A DNA stretch of 64,000 nucleotides, from the NCBI RefSeq assembly GCF_015686695.1, contig NZ_JADPMR010000001.1, positions 2,294,001 to 2,358,000 of the forward strand, read 5' to 3'. The stretch's first letter is position 1; every line of letters starts with the position of its first letter. This stretch comes from Vibrio nitrifigilis (lineage in GTDB: Bacteria > Pseudomonadota > Gammaproteobacteria > Enterobacterales > Vibrionaceae). The notes under the pieces were generated by a model. The model was not told the origin of the DNA. It was given only the letters and a program-made list of their open reading frames with translations, and searched no databases. This document shows, one piece after another, positions 1 to 9,034 of the stretch. Position numbers and translations under genes: made by a program.

Positions 1-776
1 GATTCACCTCTAGAATAAGAAGCCAATAACGAAAGTTTATCCGTTACTGGTAAGTCAAAACTGACTGTCCCTTTATATTTACTGTACTCTGGTGGATCCG
101 TAATTGTTTCGTCTTCAGCTAGATCACTCTTGTTATAAATGTAATCAACGAAAGAGTCATTTTGGTATTTACCAGACATAGACATATGAAATTCTTTCTT
201 GGGATCACGAATTTCATAATTCACCGCACCGCCTAAAAAACTACCGTATTCAGCAGAAACATTCGATGTCATGACATCCGCTCTTTCCAATAATGATGAA
301 TCAACATACATGGATTGAGCGGTAATACCTGCTACATCTTCTATAGAACCATAGTTATTATTACTAACATCTAATACGGAGTTTACTCCGATGCCATCAA
401 TCATGATGTTATTTTCGTAATAGTTACTACCATTAATTGCAAAATCAGCGGGACGCAAAGATTGAATATTTTCTTCATTCACCTGGTCGTTATTTACGTC
501 CAACTGGACGCCAGGAAGACTCTCTATAACTTCTGTTGTATCGAGCCCTGTCATGGTACTTTGCTTAATGGCATCTTGGCTGATAACGGTTTTCCCCGTA
601 TCGATAGGATCGTAACTTTGGATCGGTGCGGCTGCGCCTTTTTGTCCTACTTTTGATTCGGTTTTTTGCGCGGTATCGACTACCTCAATACTACCTAGAT
701 CAATAGGTTGTGATTCCCCTAGTGCGTAGAAAGGTAGCGCTGCAACCACTGCTGCGCTAAGAATAGACTTTTTCAT
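1..776 (-). CDS. TonB-dependent outer-membrane receptor, N-terminal part (runs off the left edge)
   Basis: The reverse strand reads from an ATG at 776 without a stop to base 1, about 258 residues. It begins with a Sec signal peptide (MKKSILSAAVVAALPFYALG) and continues into a plug domain: a segment resembling a TonB box (SIEVVDTAQK), then ESLPGVQLD, a stretch around NIMIDGIGVNS, and ERADVMTSNVSAEYG. These are the hallmarks of TonB-dependent receptors; the beta-barrel lies outside the window. It is divergent from an M16 peptidase-exbB-exbD-tonB operon with a Fur-box-like site between them. That arrangement resembles FusA of the ferredoxin uptake system and YddB beside PqqL in E. coli. Family assignment is firm; the substrate is inferred to be an iron protein or another peptide cargo. 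Confidence 0.9.
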   Translation of the reverse strand, partial: MKKSILSAAVVAALPFYALGESQPIDLGSIEVVDTAQKTESKVGQKGAAAPIQSYDPIDTGKTVISQDAIKQSTMTGLDTTEVIESLPGVQLDVNNDQVNEENIQSLRPADFAINGSNYYENNIMIDGIGVNSVLDVSNNNYGSIEDVAGITAQSMYVDSSLLERADVMTSNVSAEYGSFLGGAVNYEIRDPKKEFHMSMSGKYQNDSFVDYIYNKSDLAEDETITDPPEYSKYKGTVSFDLPVTDKLSLLASYSRGE

Positions 777-834
777 TTTTTATAATTTCTTTGTTTGCTG
801 TCAGAGTTGGAACTCTGTATCATAACTTTGGAAA

Positions 835-860
835 CAATAATGATAATGAAATTAATTCTC
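835..860. promoter_or_regulatory. Fur-box-like site in the divergent promoter region
   Basis: Between the receptor and peptidase genes, the 19 bases GATAATGAAATTAATTCTC at 842-860 match the Fur consensus GATAATGATAATCATTATC at 14 of 19 positions, with further AATAAT before it. It is placed to control both divergent genes. This is judged by eye without a matrix score. Confidence 0.55.
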
Positions 861-916
861 AGTAACAATATATTGTTACACTTTGAAATAATATTTATAC
901 AATTCTGGTCTATTCG

Positions 917-3625
917 ATGCGCACCTATATTTTTTTGCTATTAATATTTATATCTACTAATGTACTTGCCAACCCAAAATGGGATTCTAAATTAGTAGTT
1001 GGTAATTTAGATAACGGGTTAAAATATGTTATCTACCCAAGTAAAAATAAAGCTGAACCCTTTAATCTGCGTTTAATTGTTCATGCAGGATCAATCGATG
1101 ATTCTATTCCAGGGATTGCTCATATTCTTGAGCACATGTCATTTCGTACTAATACGGTCTATGGCACCACTGTCCATCAATATCTAGATAAAATTGGTTG
1201 GAAAACGGGTAAGCAAGTCAATGCTCTTACACGCGCAGCAGAAACTCAATTTATGATTCGTACTCGCCCTGATGATGCAATTAACCTTCATCAGTCGATT
1301 CAGATGTTAGCGAATCTATCCCTGCATTCAGCAATCTTATCTCGTGATTGGCATATTGAACGTAAGGTGATCTTAGAAGAATTACGCATGGATGAAAGCG
1401 TAGCCAAAAGAATTAATGATCAAAAGAAAGCGATTATTCGCCACAACTCGCATTACGCGAATGGACCAACGATTGGGTTTCGTAACACCATTAAAAAAAT
1501 AACGGCTGCTGATATTCGTGCTTTTCACGATAAATATTACGTGCCTGACAATATGACCTTAATTATCAGCGGTTATGTTGATCCCAACAAAGCAACAGAG
1601 TGGATTAAACAATCGTTTTCTGGGCATTACCACGTAGCACCTCAACGTGATTATCTTGAACTGCCTCTATTTAAAGAACTTTACATGGGCAAAGTACAAG
1701 ATCCACAAGGTTCATCTTCTTACGTTACGTTTGGTAATCGTTTAACACTGGCGAGTAAAAGTACTGATTTAGGTATTGAGCAGCGTCTACAAAACTACGT
1801 GTTGCGTAAATTGATCCGCCTGCATATGAATCGGGTCAAGCAAGCATATAAAGATGATCCAGCCATCAAATCCATCTTTATGACGATTAAAGAAGCGACA
1901 CCAGAGCGAATCATCGTTGCATTGCGTATTCGTAGTAAACACCATGCGAAAGCACTAAACATTGCGCTTAAAGAGTGGCAACGTTTATCTCAAGTAGGCT
2001 TTAACAAAGAAGATCTTGCGACCGTTCGCGCACAAGCGCTACAAACGCTGGTAAACAATGAAGCATTGATTAAACAGCGCCGCTATACGGATTGGGAAGA
2101 CAAAATCACCTCGACCATTATGCAAGAAGGAGTATTAGAAAGTTATTCTGACAGTGAACCGCACCTACGCCGGTTACTCCATGCGATGACCGTTGATTCC
2201 TTAAATCAACGACTACACACCTTACTTTCTAGCCAAGATCAATTTTTGATCTACCAAGCGCCTCAATCGGTTACTTTAACGCTGCCAACAAAAGAAGAGG
2301 TGAAAAAAACGCTTAATGACTACGCTCAGGCTAAATATTCTCCTTTGCCATCAGCGACAGAATCAATAAAAGCGACAACTTCGCCCCAAGCGCCTAAATT
2401 ACCATCAATCAAGTGGCCTAATTTAAAAGCGTCGACACATATTGCAAGCAAGCAAGTTTGGAGCTCCGCTAACGTAACCCGCTGGTCGTTAAAAAACGGT
2501 GATGAAGTCGTTTGGCTGAATCGTAAAAACAGTGATAACGCACTTTATATCAAAGTGCTGTCCAATTCTGGATATGCAAATACCCATAAACCATCATGGC
2601 GCGCTCAAACCGCTGCACAAATTTGGCAACAGAGTGATGCGACATTTGCTTCCCAAAAAGCAATTAAGCAATGGGCTGAGTTAGAAAAAACAACATGGCA
2701 ATGGAAACAGCAAGAAAACGCCTTAGATCTGAGCTTACGGGTAATGCCTGCACATTTGGATCAGGCTTTTCGTCTCTATGCGGCGATGCATCATACAATA
2801 GCTTTAACAGATGCTGAGTGGCTACAAACACAGCATGATTTGCTACAACAAACCTCTTTAGCCGAGCAAGATAAAGACAGTATTCAGCAGACCACAGCTG
2901 CTGAGCTACGTAATGATATTGCTGATATGCAGGCGCAACCCAACACCATCTACATTGTTGGCGATTTGAATGAGCAGCAAATCCAAGAGAATATCTTGCC
3001 TTATCTCTCAGCACTAAAACGTGACACAAAAACAGCTATTACACCATTACGTGACACGATAAAACCGGTGAATTCAAAGCAAATTGAGCACGTATTTCAC
3101 ACCAATAAAGCCGTGGTGGAAATAAAGGGCCAAACCCCAATGCCATGGACCCCGGAAAAGAGTTTTAGTCTTTCGAGCCTTAATCCCATTATTCAACAGG
3201 CTTTAAAAAACGAACTTCGCCACAAGTTGGGAGGCATTTACAAGGTTGATTTTGAGCTTACCCTGTCACGTGACAATCTTGTGCATACTAATATGAGATT
3301 CTCATGCGATCCTAATCGCGTAGAAGAACTGATCGCCGCAAGCCGTCGCGTCTATCACAACCTAGCAAGTAGCATTACGCAATACAATTTGCCTCAACTT
3401 CGTTCTGATATCGATTACGCGGAGCGCATGCGTTTGTCTAGCCCGAATACATGGTTAAACCGCTTAGCATTGAGTTTTGAACGTTACCAATCACCACAAT
3501 ATTTGCAGTCGATGAGTACTCTTAAACAACACATCACGGCCGCTCGCTTAGTTCAATGGGTGCAGGAGATTTTTCCACAACCAACTCATCAAATAACGAT
3601 AAGTCTTCCTTTAGACAAGGCATAA
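917..3625 (+). CDS. Periplasmic M16 zinc peptidase, PqqL/FusC-like
   Basis: This 902-residue protein has an N-terminal signal peptide (about residues 1-18, ending NVLA) and the inverted zinc motif of M16 peptidases, HILEH at 69-73. A third ligand probably lies in the EE pair at 154-155, at the usual spacing. The length fits two fused M16 halves: an active N-terminal half and a divergent C-terminal half, as in PqqL and FusC. Those enzymes cleave imported ferredoxin-like proteins in the periplasm so that iron can be released. Being divergent from a TonB receptor and followed directly by exbB, exbD and tonB supports this role over general proteolysis. The family is certain; the cargo is inference. 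Confidence 0.9.
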   Translation: MRTYIFLLLIFISTNVLANPKWDSKLVVGNLDNGLKYVIYPSKNKAEPFNLRLIVHAGSIDDSIPGIAHILEHMSFRTNTVYGTTVHQYLDKIGWKTGKQVNALTRAAETQFMIRTRPDDAINLHQSIQMLANLSLHSAILSRDWHIERKVILEELRMDESVAKRINDQKKAIIRHNSHYANGPTIGFRNTIKKITAADIRAFHDKYYVPDNMTLIISGYVDPNKATEWIKQSFSGHYHVAPQRDYLELPLFKELYMGKVQDPQGSSSYVTFGNRLTLASKSTDLGIEQRLQNYVLRKLIRLHMNRVKQAYKDDPAIKSIFMTIKEATPERIIVALRIRSKHHAKALNIALKEWQRLSQVGFNKEDLATVRAQALQTLVNNEALIKQRRYTDWEDKITSTIMQEGVLESYSDSEPHLRRLLHAMTVDSLNQRLHTLLSSQDQFLIYQAPQSVTLTLPTKEEVKKTLNDYAQAKYSPLPSATESIKATTSPQAPKLPSIKWPNLKASTHIASKQVWSSANVTRWSLKNGDEVVWLNRKNSDNALYIKVLSNSGYANTHKPSWRAQTAAQIWQQSDATFASQKAIKQWAELEKTTWQWKQQENALDLSLRVMPAHLDQAFRLYAAMHHTIALTDAEWLQTQHDLLQQTSLAEQDKDSIQQTTAAELRNDIADMQAQPNTIYIVGDLNEQQIQENILPYLSALKRDTKTAITPLRDTIKPVNSKQIEHVFHTNKAVVEIKGQTPMPWTPEKSFSLSSLNPIIQQALKNELRHKLGGIYKVDFELTLSRDNLVHTNMRFSCDPNRVEELIAASRRVYHNLASSITQYNLPQLRSDIDYAERMRLSSPNTWLNRLALSFERYQSPQYLQSMSTLKQHITAARLVQWVQEIFPQPTHQITISLPLDKA

Positions 3626-3700
3626 CACTCAATAAGCGCCACTAAGAAAGGCGCATCACTAGCCAAATATGGCATTAAATACACATAGGGGTATCTTTAC

Positions 3701-4318
3701 ATGTTGAATGACACTTGGACTTTAGCGACCGCAATCCCGCTGATTCTATGTTCATTGATCGCACTGTCATTGATTTTTGACCGCGGATTTGCTGTTCTAG
3801 GCCACAGAGCACTGGGCGAGACTAAGCATCAAGAGGTATCAGACCTTCTCAAACAAGGGCAGATTGAACAAGCTAAAACAACAGTGAGCGACTTTTCAAA
3901 ATCTTATCAACACGCTATTGGTGAATTAAATGCCACCAGCAAGCTTGATAAACACCTACGTGAAGAAGCGCTCAGCTTATGGTTAGGTCGTTATACCAAA
4001 CAGTTACGCCGACGTTTATCCGGTTTAACAACCGTGGCCACTCTCGCACCAATGCTCGGACTATTAGGCACAATTGTCGGTCTTATGCGCTCATTCCATG
4101 ATATTGGTTTAAGTCATGGCCCGGTCGAACCCGCTATTGTTGCTGATGGTTTATGGCAAGCGTTATCTACGACGGCGGCGGGAATGGTCATCGCGGTGAT
4201 TTGCGTCATGTGTCATGCCCTATTTCAATCACGTATTCGTTATCATTTGAGTGATGTTACCGACCTACTCAATCAATTTACCTTATCTCAAGAAATTCAC
4301 GAGGTAAGCCATGATTAA
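3701..4318 (+). CDS. exbB: ExbB-type (MotA/TolQ/ExbB) inner-membrane proton channel subunit
   Basis: This is a 205-residue membrane protein with one hydrophobic segment near the N-terminus (about 10-26) and two more in the C-terminal half, the latter holding the family-typical LTTVATLAPMLGLLGTIVGLM and the later ALSTTAAGMVIAV. It couples proton flow to TonB energisation together with ExbD. It starts 75 bases after the M16 peptidase gene and its last 8 bases overlap exbD, so the genes are probably one operon. The symbol reflects the family role; a TolQ assignment is unlikely without tolR, tolA and tolB nearby. Confidence 0.9.
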   Translation: MLNDTWTLATAIPLILCSLIALSLIFDRGFAVLGHRALGETKHQEVSDLLKQGQIEQAKTTVSDFSKSYQHAIGELNATSKLDKHLREEALSLWLGRYTKQLRRRLSGLTTVATLAPMLGLLGTIVGLMRSFHDIGLSHGPVEPAIVADGLWQALSTTAAGMVIAVICVMCHALFQSRIRYHLSDVTDLLNQFTLSQEIHEVSHD

Positions 4319-4730
4319 GAACCCTGCTCTGGAAGAGGAGCAACAAGCCTCTGAGCCGCTCACGGCTATGATTGATGTTATCTTTACGCTGATCGCTTTT
4401 ATGATGTTAATGATCAACGCTCCCTTAGTAGGGATGGATGTCAAGCTTCCAAGTACCGAGCAACATGCCCAAAGTATCAACGTCAATCCACATACGGTCA
4501 CGATTTCCGTTTTAAAGGAGAAAAGCGTCTGGTTTTTAGATGATGCCCCGCTGAACTCCGAACAACTAAAAGCAAAGCTAACCGAATTGAAGGCGGCTCA
4601 CCCTGATACAAAAGTGATCGTAAACAGTGATAACGATGTGCCAATGCAACGTATGGTCACCCTATTTACTTTAATGCAGTCAGTGCCACTGGATGTCACT
4701 CATATCGCCTTAAAAGAGGCCGCGAAGTAA
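4311..4730 (+). CDS. exbD: ExbD-type biopolymer transport protein
   Basis: The 139-residue protein has a short cytoplasmic N-terminus, one membrane helix (about 20-42) with the key aspartate of the family in TAMIDVIFTLIAFMM, and a periplasmic domain ending in an ExbD/TolR fold. It overlaps exbB by 8 bases and is followed one base later by tonB. With ExbB it forms the proton-driven motor that energises TonB. The tight spacing suggests translational coupling and a motor dedicated to the adjacent receptor. Confidence 0.9.
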   Translation: MIKNPALEEEQQASEPLTAMIDVIFTLIAFMMLMINAPLVGMDVKLPSTEQHAQSINVNPHTVTISVLKEKSVWFLDDAPLNSEQLKAKLTELKAAHPDTKVIVNSDNDVPMQRMVTLFTLMQSVPLDVTHIALKEAAK

Positions 4731-4731
4731 C

Positions 4732-5559
4732 ATGGCCAGCTTAACTCAACAAAGATTTCATATAAGTTGGGGGCTTTCTATTGCAGTCCACTTGATCATC
4801 GCTATGGGTGTGTTGTGGCAAGTGACGACACATACGAGTTTGACTAAAAAATCCGAACAACGTTTGACCATTTCATTGGGTTTACAAGCAGCGTTGGCGG
4901 GTGCAAACCATACTGTCGCTCACACTGCGCAACAAAGTGCCAAGCAAGTGAGCCCTAAAGAAAAGCCCATTAAGCCGATAAAAGAACGGGTAAAACCACA
5001 ACCAGAAAAGAAGATCGAACCACCCAAAATAGTGAAGCACGCTGTGGTGAAAAAAACCCAGCAGCCGCCAAAAGAGCAAGAGAAAGTCGTTAAGAAAGTT
5101 CCCAAAAAAAAGCCCGAACACAAAGTAGTAAAGGTACAAACAAGCCAAAGGGCTATTGCCCAGCGTGCAACGAAAGAAACACAAAGTGGCTTAAAGGGAA
5201 CTAACGGTTCGAAGAAGTCTGCCGATACACGCAAAGAAACGGGAACGGCAAACAGTGCGGCTGTTGCGAATGCTGAACAACAATATGATTATTTGGTTCG
5301 TCAGCATCTCCTTTCTCACAAGCGTACACCTAAGCTTCTTAATTCGGGGCGAACTCGAGGAGCGGTAACGTTACACTTTATATTAAATAAAGAAGGCAAA
5401 GTCATTAAAGCTGAGATTACGAACCCATCTCGGATTAAAGCGTTTAATAAAGCTGCGGTAAAAATGTTGGCTCATGCCAATCCTTTTCCTAAGGCACCTT
5501 CTGAAGTCACATGGTCACAGCGCGATTTTCGCATCGTGATTACTTACGATATCCGCTAA
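4732..5559 (+). CDS. tonB: TonB-family energy transducer
   Basis: This 275-residue protein has an N-terminal membrane anchor (about 14-30), a long lysine- and proline-rich linker (about 75-150, rich in KP, PK and KKP pairs), and a C-terminal TonB domain: GAVTLHFILNKEGKV, then NPFPKAP and a final FRIVITYDIR. It links the ExbBD motor to an outer-membrane receptor. The stop codon of exbD is one base upstream, so it ends a four-gene unit M16-exbB-exbD-tonB. In Fus systems the TonB-like protein FusB also helps draw the cargo protein into the periplasm; whether this one does is inference. Confidence 0.9.
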   Translation: MASLTQQRFHISWGLSIAVHLIIAMGVLWQVTTHTSLTKKSEQRLTISLGLQAALAGANHTVAHTAQQSAKQVSPKEKPIKPIKERVKPQPEKKIEPPKIVKHAVVKKTQQPPKEQEKVVKKVPKKKPEHKVVKVQTSQRAIAQRATKETQSGLKGTNGSKKSADTRKETGTANSAAVANAEQQYDYLVRQHLLSHKRTPKLLNSGRTRGAVTLHFILNKEGKVIKAEITNPSRIKAFNKAAVKMLAHANPFPKAPSEVTWSQRDFRIVITYDIR

Positions 5560-5574
5560 CGCGATACTCTCCCC

Positions 5575-5609
5575 ATATCCCGTAACAGGGAACTTCTGTT
5601 ACGGGATAT
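5575..5609 (+). terminator. Strong hairpin after tonB
   Basis: A perfect 14-base inverted repeat (ATATCCCGTAACAG with its complement) encloses a 7-base loop, starting 16 bases after the tonB stop. There is no long T-run after it, so it may act as an mRNA 3' end stabiliser or a weak terminator. Confidence 0.6.
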
Positions 5610-5712
5610 TCCTCTAATAATAGTGTCATCTATATTGACCTATGACTGCACCCGAAACCATTCTGATATGCATATTGTCTTATTGTTATCAATAGAGCAT
5701 GTTTTCCACGTT

Positions 5713-5760
5713 ATCTATATACAGTTTGCTGTCGGAATCTATATACAGTTTGCTGTCGGA
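5713..5760. repeat. Perfect 24-bp tandem duplication
   Basis: Bases 5713-5736 are repeated exactly at 5737-5760. Each unit contains CTATATACAG followed by TTTGCTGTCGG. The CTATATACAG part could carry a -10-like TATATA. The pair sits about 150 bases after tonB and is followed at 5851 by a hairpin with a T-run. Confidence 0.9.
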
Positions 5761-5850
5761 CTCATGGCATAAATACCAAAATGACGATAAATGCTGGGAT
5801 GAAAAAATAGCGTCGATATTCTATTTGAGAATGACAAACGACGTATAAAT

Positions 5851-5889
5851 AATCACTCTCTATATACCCCTTACGAGTGGTGATTTTTT
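5851..5889 (+). terminator. Hairpin with T-run in the tonB-pstS gap
   Basis: AATCACTC at 5851 pairs with GAGTGGTGATT at 5875-5885 (three bases bulged) and is followed by TTTTTT. It looks like a factor-independent terminator, yet the nearest complete gene upstream ends 290 bases earlier with its own hairpin. It may end a short unannotated transcript. Confidence 0.5.
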
Positions 5890-5913
5890 ACCCAAAAAGA
5901 ATAAGAACTTTAA

Positions 5914-5931
5914 ATGTCATCTATGTTACAG
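5914..5931. promoter_or_regulatory. Weak candidate Pho box upstream of pstS
   Basis: ATGTCATCTATGTTACAG fits the first half of the PhoB box (CTGTCAT) at 6 of 7 positions and the second half poorly. PhoB control of pstS is general in gammaproteobacteria. This exact site is only a guess. Confidence 0.25.
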
Positions 5932-6160
5932 AACGATGACACAGAATAGCTTTCAGCTATTAAAATCAGAGATAGATTAGACACAAACCTATCAATCACG
6001 CCTTTTAAATACCCTACAAATATTTCATTAATATTTCAAAACCGCAAAATTAGCCCCTCAATAACGGAAAGTTATTTTTAAAAATGAAACTTTATCTTCT
6101 AAAAATATGGCCATAACATCCCTTCTCGAAACAACAAGTCAATCTTTTAGGGATTCAAAA

Positions 6161-7195
6161 ATGAAAAAATTCGCTGTATTAGCTGCTTCATTATCCATGC
6201 TTTCTGCGGGCGCATTCGCTGCAGATACTATCAACGGTGCAGGTGCAACTTTCCCATATCCTGTGTATATGAAGTGGGCTAAACAATATCAGTCAGAAAC
6301 TGGCATGAAACTGAACTATCAAGCAATTGGTTCAGGCGGCGGTATTAAACAAATTTCAGCAAAAACTGTTGATTTCGGTGCATCTGATGCCCCTCTCAGC
6401 AAACAACAACTAGACAAGCTTGGTCTAGTTCAGTTCCCTGCAGTGATGGGCTCAATTGTCCCTGTTGTTAACGTAAAAGGAATTAAAGCAGGCGAACTTA
6501 AAATCTCAGGTGAACTTTTAGCCGACATCTATATGGGCAAAGTAAAATACTGGGATGCAAAAGAAGTGAAAGTAGATAACGCATCTCTAAAACTTCCTCA
6601 CCAACCTATTGTTACTGTTCACCGTTCTGACGCATCTGGTACTTCTTTCAACTACACAGGTTACCTTACTAAAGCAAGTAATGACTGGAAAGAAAAAGTA
6701 GGTCAAGGCAAAGAAGTGGTATGGCCAAAAGCGGCGATGAACTTAGGTGGTAAAGGTAACGCTGGCGTTGCTAACCTAGTTAAACGTACTCCAGGTGCTA
6801 TCGGCTATGTTGAATACGCATATGCAGAACAGAACAAACTGATCTACACAGCAATGAAAAACAAAGCTGGTCACTTCGTTGAGCCTTCTTTGAAATCTTT
6901 CCAAGCAGCTGCAGCTAACGCAGATTGGAAAGCAGCTCCTGGCTTCGCGGTTGACCTAAATAATCAACCTGGAGCGGAATCATGGCCGATGACTGCAGCA
7001 ACCTTCATCCTAATGTACAAAGACCAAACTAACGCAAAAACTGCGAAAGAAGTATTGGATTTCTTTGAATGGGGTTACGAGCATGGTGATCTAGCTACAG
7101 GCCTAGGTTATGTACCAATGCCAAAATCGGTTGTTTCAATGGTAAACGACATGTGGTCTAAAGACATCAAAGCAAACGGCAACGCTGTTTACTAA
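6161..7195 (+). CDS. pstS: Phosphate ABC transporter, periplasmic phosphate-binding protein
   Basis: The 344-residue product has a clear Sec signal peptide (MKKFAVLAASLSMLSAGAFA) and the PstS pattern INGAGATFPYPVYMKW, then GSGGGIKQI, FGASDAPL and HRSDASGTSFN, which form the phosphate site. The open frame extends to 6107, but the ATG at 6161 is preferred because it gives a proper signal peptide and follows an AGGGATT ribosome site. It captures inorganic phosphate in the periplasm for PstCAB and is the first gene of pstSCAB. Confidence 0.95.
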   Translation: MKKFAVLAASLSMLSAGAFAADTINGAGATFPYPVYMKWAKQYQSETGMKLNYQAIGSGGGIKQISAKTVDFGASDAPLSKQQLDKLGLVQFPAVMGSIVPVVNVKGIKAGELKISGELLADIYMGKVKYWDAKEVKVDNASLKLPHQPIVTVHRSDASGTSFNYTGYLTKASNDWKEKVGQGKEVVWPKAAMNLGGKGNAGVANLVKRTPGAIGYVEYAYAEQNKLIYTAMKNKAGHFVEPSLKSFQAAAANADWKAAPGFAVDLNNQPGAESWPMTAATFILMYKDQTNAKTAKEVLDFFEWGYEHGDLATGLGYVPMPKSVVSMVNDMWSKDIKANGNAVY

Positions 7196-7271
7196 GTGTC
7201 AGAGTTTATTAAAAGTGACCTCTGGCAGAAGCTAGGGGTCTTATTCCATCTAATAAAAACGGTATGAATCT

Positions 7272-8192
7272 GTGATTGCTTCTCACGCTATTTATGATCG
7301 TTGTTTTAAACAAGGTAGCTTTTCTAGTGCCTTGCTGATTACCGTAATGATGGCGGCGATTTTTGCTACCCTAGTGGGTGGCGCAATGCCAGCAATACGA
7401 GAATTCGGTCTTTCTTTTGTTTTCAGTACGTCCTGGGATCCTATTAATTTTGTTTTCGGTGCGGGTAACGCACTTTATGGTACTCTTGTTTCTTCGATCA
7501 TCGCGGTAATTATCGCTACCCCTATCGGTATCGCAATTGCCATTACACTTTCTGAATTATTGCCTAAGTGGGTGTCTTACCCAGTAGGCCTTGCAATTGA
7601 ACTGCTCTCAGCCGTGCCAAGTATTATTTACGGTATGTGGGGATTGTTCGTGTTTGCACCTTGGTTCGCTGAAGGCCCGCAATTGTGGATGCTTGAACAT
7701 TTAAGCACCATTCCTGTTGTAGGTACGTTATTCAGCGGTGCGCCGTTAGGCCAAGGCTTATTAACCGCAGGTATCATTCTTGCGTTTATGATTTTGCCAA
7801 TCCTAACGTCTTTAATTAAAGATGCTCTTTCAACGATACCTAACGTATTACGCGAATCGTCATACGGTATTGGTGCCAACACGTTTGAAGTCATCAGTAA
7901 AATTCTTTTGCCTTCGATCAAAAGCTCTATTTTCGGCGCTTTCATCTTGGCTCTAGGACGCGCATTAGGTGAAACCATGGCGGTTACTTTTGTTATTGGT
8001 AACTCGCAAGACATCAGTTCATCGTTATTTATGCCAGCGACCTCTATCTCTGCAACCATAGCAAACCAATTTAACGAAGCAGACGGCATTAAGATGTCAT
8101 CTTTGATGGCGCTTGGCTTGGTTCTGTTCGTCGTCACCTTCTTGGTGATGGGTTATGCACGTTTGCAGTTTAGAAAAAATAAGGCGGCGTAA
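7272..8192 (+). CDS. pstC: Phosphate ABC transporter permease PstC
   Basis: This 306-residue inner-membrane permease has about six hydrophobic segments and the binding-protein-dependent permease (EAA-type) loop around LRESSYGIGANTFEVISKILLPS. It starts at GTG 7272; an in-frame ATG start is not available because the nearby ATG at 7264 meets a stop at once. It pairs with PstA to form the phosphate channel. The gap to pstA is two bases. Confidence 0.93.
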   Translation: MIASHAIYDRCFKQGSFSSALLITVMMAAIFATLVGGAMPAIREFGLSFVFSTSWDPINFVFGAGNALYGTLVSSIIAVIIATPIGIAIAITLSELLPKWVSYPVGLAIELLSAVPSIIYGMWGLFVFAPWFAEGPQLWMLEHLSTIPVVGTLFSGAPLGQGLLTAGIILAFMILPILTSLIKDALSTIPNVLRESSYGIGANTFEVISKILLPSIKSSIFGAFILALGRALGETMAVTFVIGNSQDISSSLFMPATSISATIANQFNEADGIKMSSLMALGLVLFVVTFLVMGYARLQFRKNKAA

Positions 8193-8194
8193 TC

Positions 8195-9034
8195 ATGAAA
8201 CTAAGAAAGTTTAAAAACTGGCTGTTTAAAGCTGCTTGTTTCGCAGCAACGACCATTGGTCTATTTATTCTAGCGGCCATCATGTATAGCCTAATTAGTA
8301 AAGGCACTGCAGCACTATCTCTCGATGTCTTTACTAAATCACTACCTGCACCAGGCGACAGTGACGGCGGGTTAGCGAATGCTATCGTTGGTTCATTGAT
8401 GATCAGTGTGCTGGGTATTCTCATTGCCATTCCGATTGGTGTAATGGCAGGCACTTGGCTTGCAGAGTTTGGCAAAGACTCTGCTATCGCTGATACCATT
8501 CGTTTTATGAACGGTATGTTGATGTCTTCACCATCGATCTTGATTGGTCTGTTTGTTTACTTAATTTTTGTTGCTCCATTCCACCACTTCTCAGGTTGGG
8601 CTGGTGCGATTTCACTGGCCATTATTGCCCTACCAATGATCATTTCAACAACAGAAGAAATGCTGAAATTGGTACCCCCTAGCCTACGTGAAGCAGGCGC
8701 AGGTATTGGTGCACCGGTGTGGAAAGTAACAACAGCACTGAGCTACCGCAGTGTCGGCGCAGGTATTATTACTGGTATCTTGCTATCGTTTGCGCGTATC
8801 TCAGGGGAAACAGCACCATTGCTGTTCACCTCTCTAAGTAACTCATTTATGTCTTTGGATATGGCAGGCCCAATGGCTAACCTTCCTGTGACAATATACA
8901 ACTTAGCTATGAGCCCATATGAAACGTGGAATAACCTCGCCTGGACAGGCGCATTAATCATCACGACCAGTATTCTGGCACTTAATATTCTTTCACGTTC
9001 CATCCCAGCAATTATGAATAGGCGGAAAATATGA
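8195..9034 (+). CDS. pstA: Phosphate ABC transporter permease PstA
   Basis: The 279-residue membrane protein has about six hydrophobic segments and the permease loop around LREAGAGIGAPVWKVTTALSYRS, typical of PstA. It begins two bases after pstC, and its stop overlaps the pstB start (ATGA arrangement at 9031-9034), indicating coupled translation. With PstC it forms the membrane channel of the high-affinity phosphate transporter. Confidence 0.93.
   Translation: MKLRKFKNWLFKAACFAATTIGLFILAAIMYSLISKGTAALSLDVFTKSLPAPGDSDGGLANAIVGSLMISVLGILIAIPIGVMAGTWLAEFGKDSAIADTIRFMNGMLMSSPSILIGLFVYLIFVAPFHHFSGWAGAISLAIIALPMIISTTEEMLKLVPPSLREAGAGIGAPVWKVTTALSYRSVGAGIITGILLSFARISGETAPLLFTSLSNSFMSLDMAGPMANLPVTIYNLAMSPYETWNNLAWTGALIITTSILALNILSRSIPAIMNRRKI

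Noticed and set aside
462..656. 64-residue ORF on the + strand
   Set aside because: It is antisense to the TonB receptor gene, whose signal peptide and plug domain are clear.
4882..5234. Two reverse-strand ORFs of about 100 residues inside tonB
   Set aside because: They are low-complexity antisense frames of the Lys/Pro-rich TonB linker (Phe/Leu/Trp-rich, no start context).
6107..6160. N-terminal extension of PstS
   Set aside because: The extension would bury the signal peptide; the ATG at 6161 has a ribosome site and gives a typical signal.
7628..8137. 169-residue reverse ORF inside pstC
   Set aside because: Shadow frame of the permease gene; no ribosome site and no recognisable motif.
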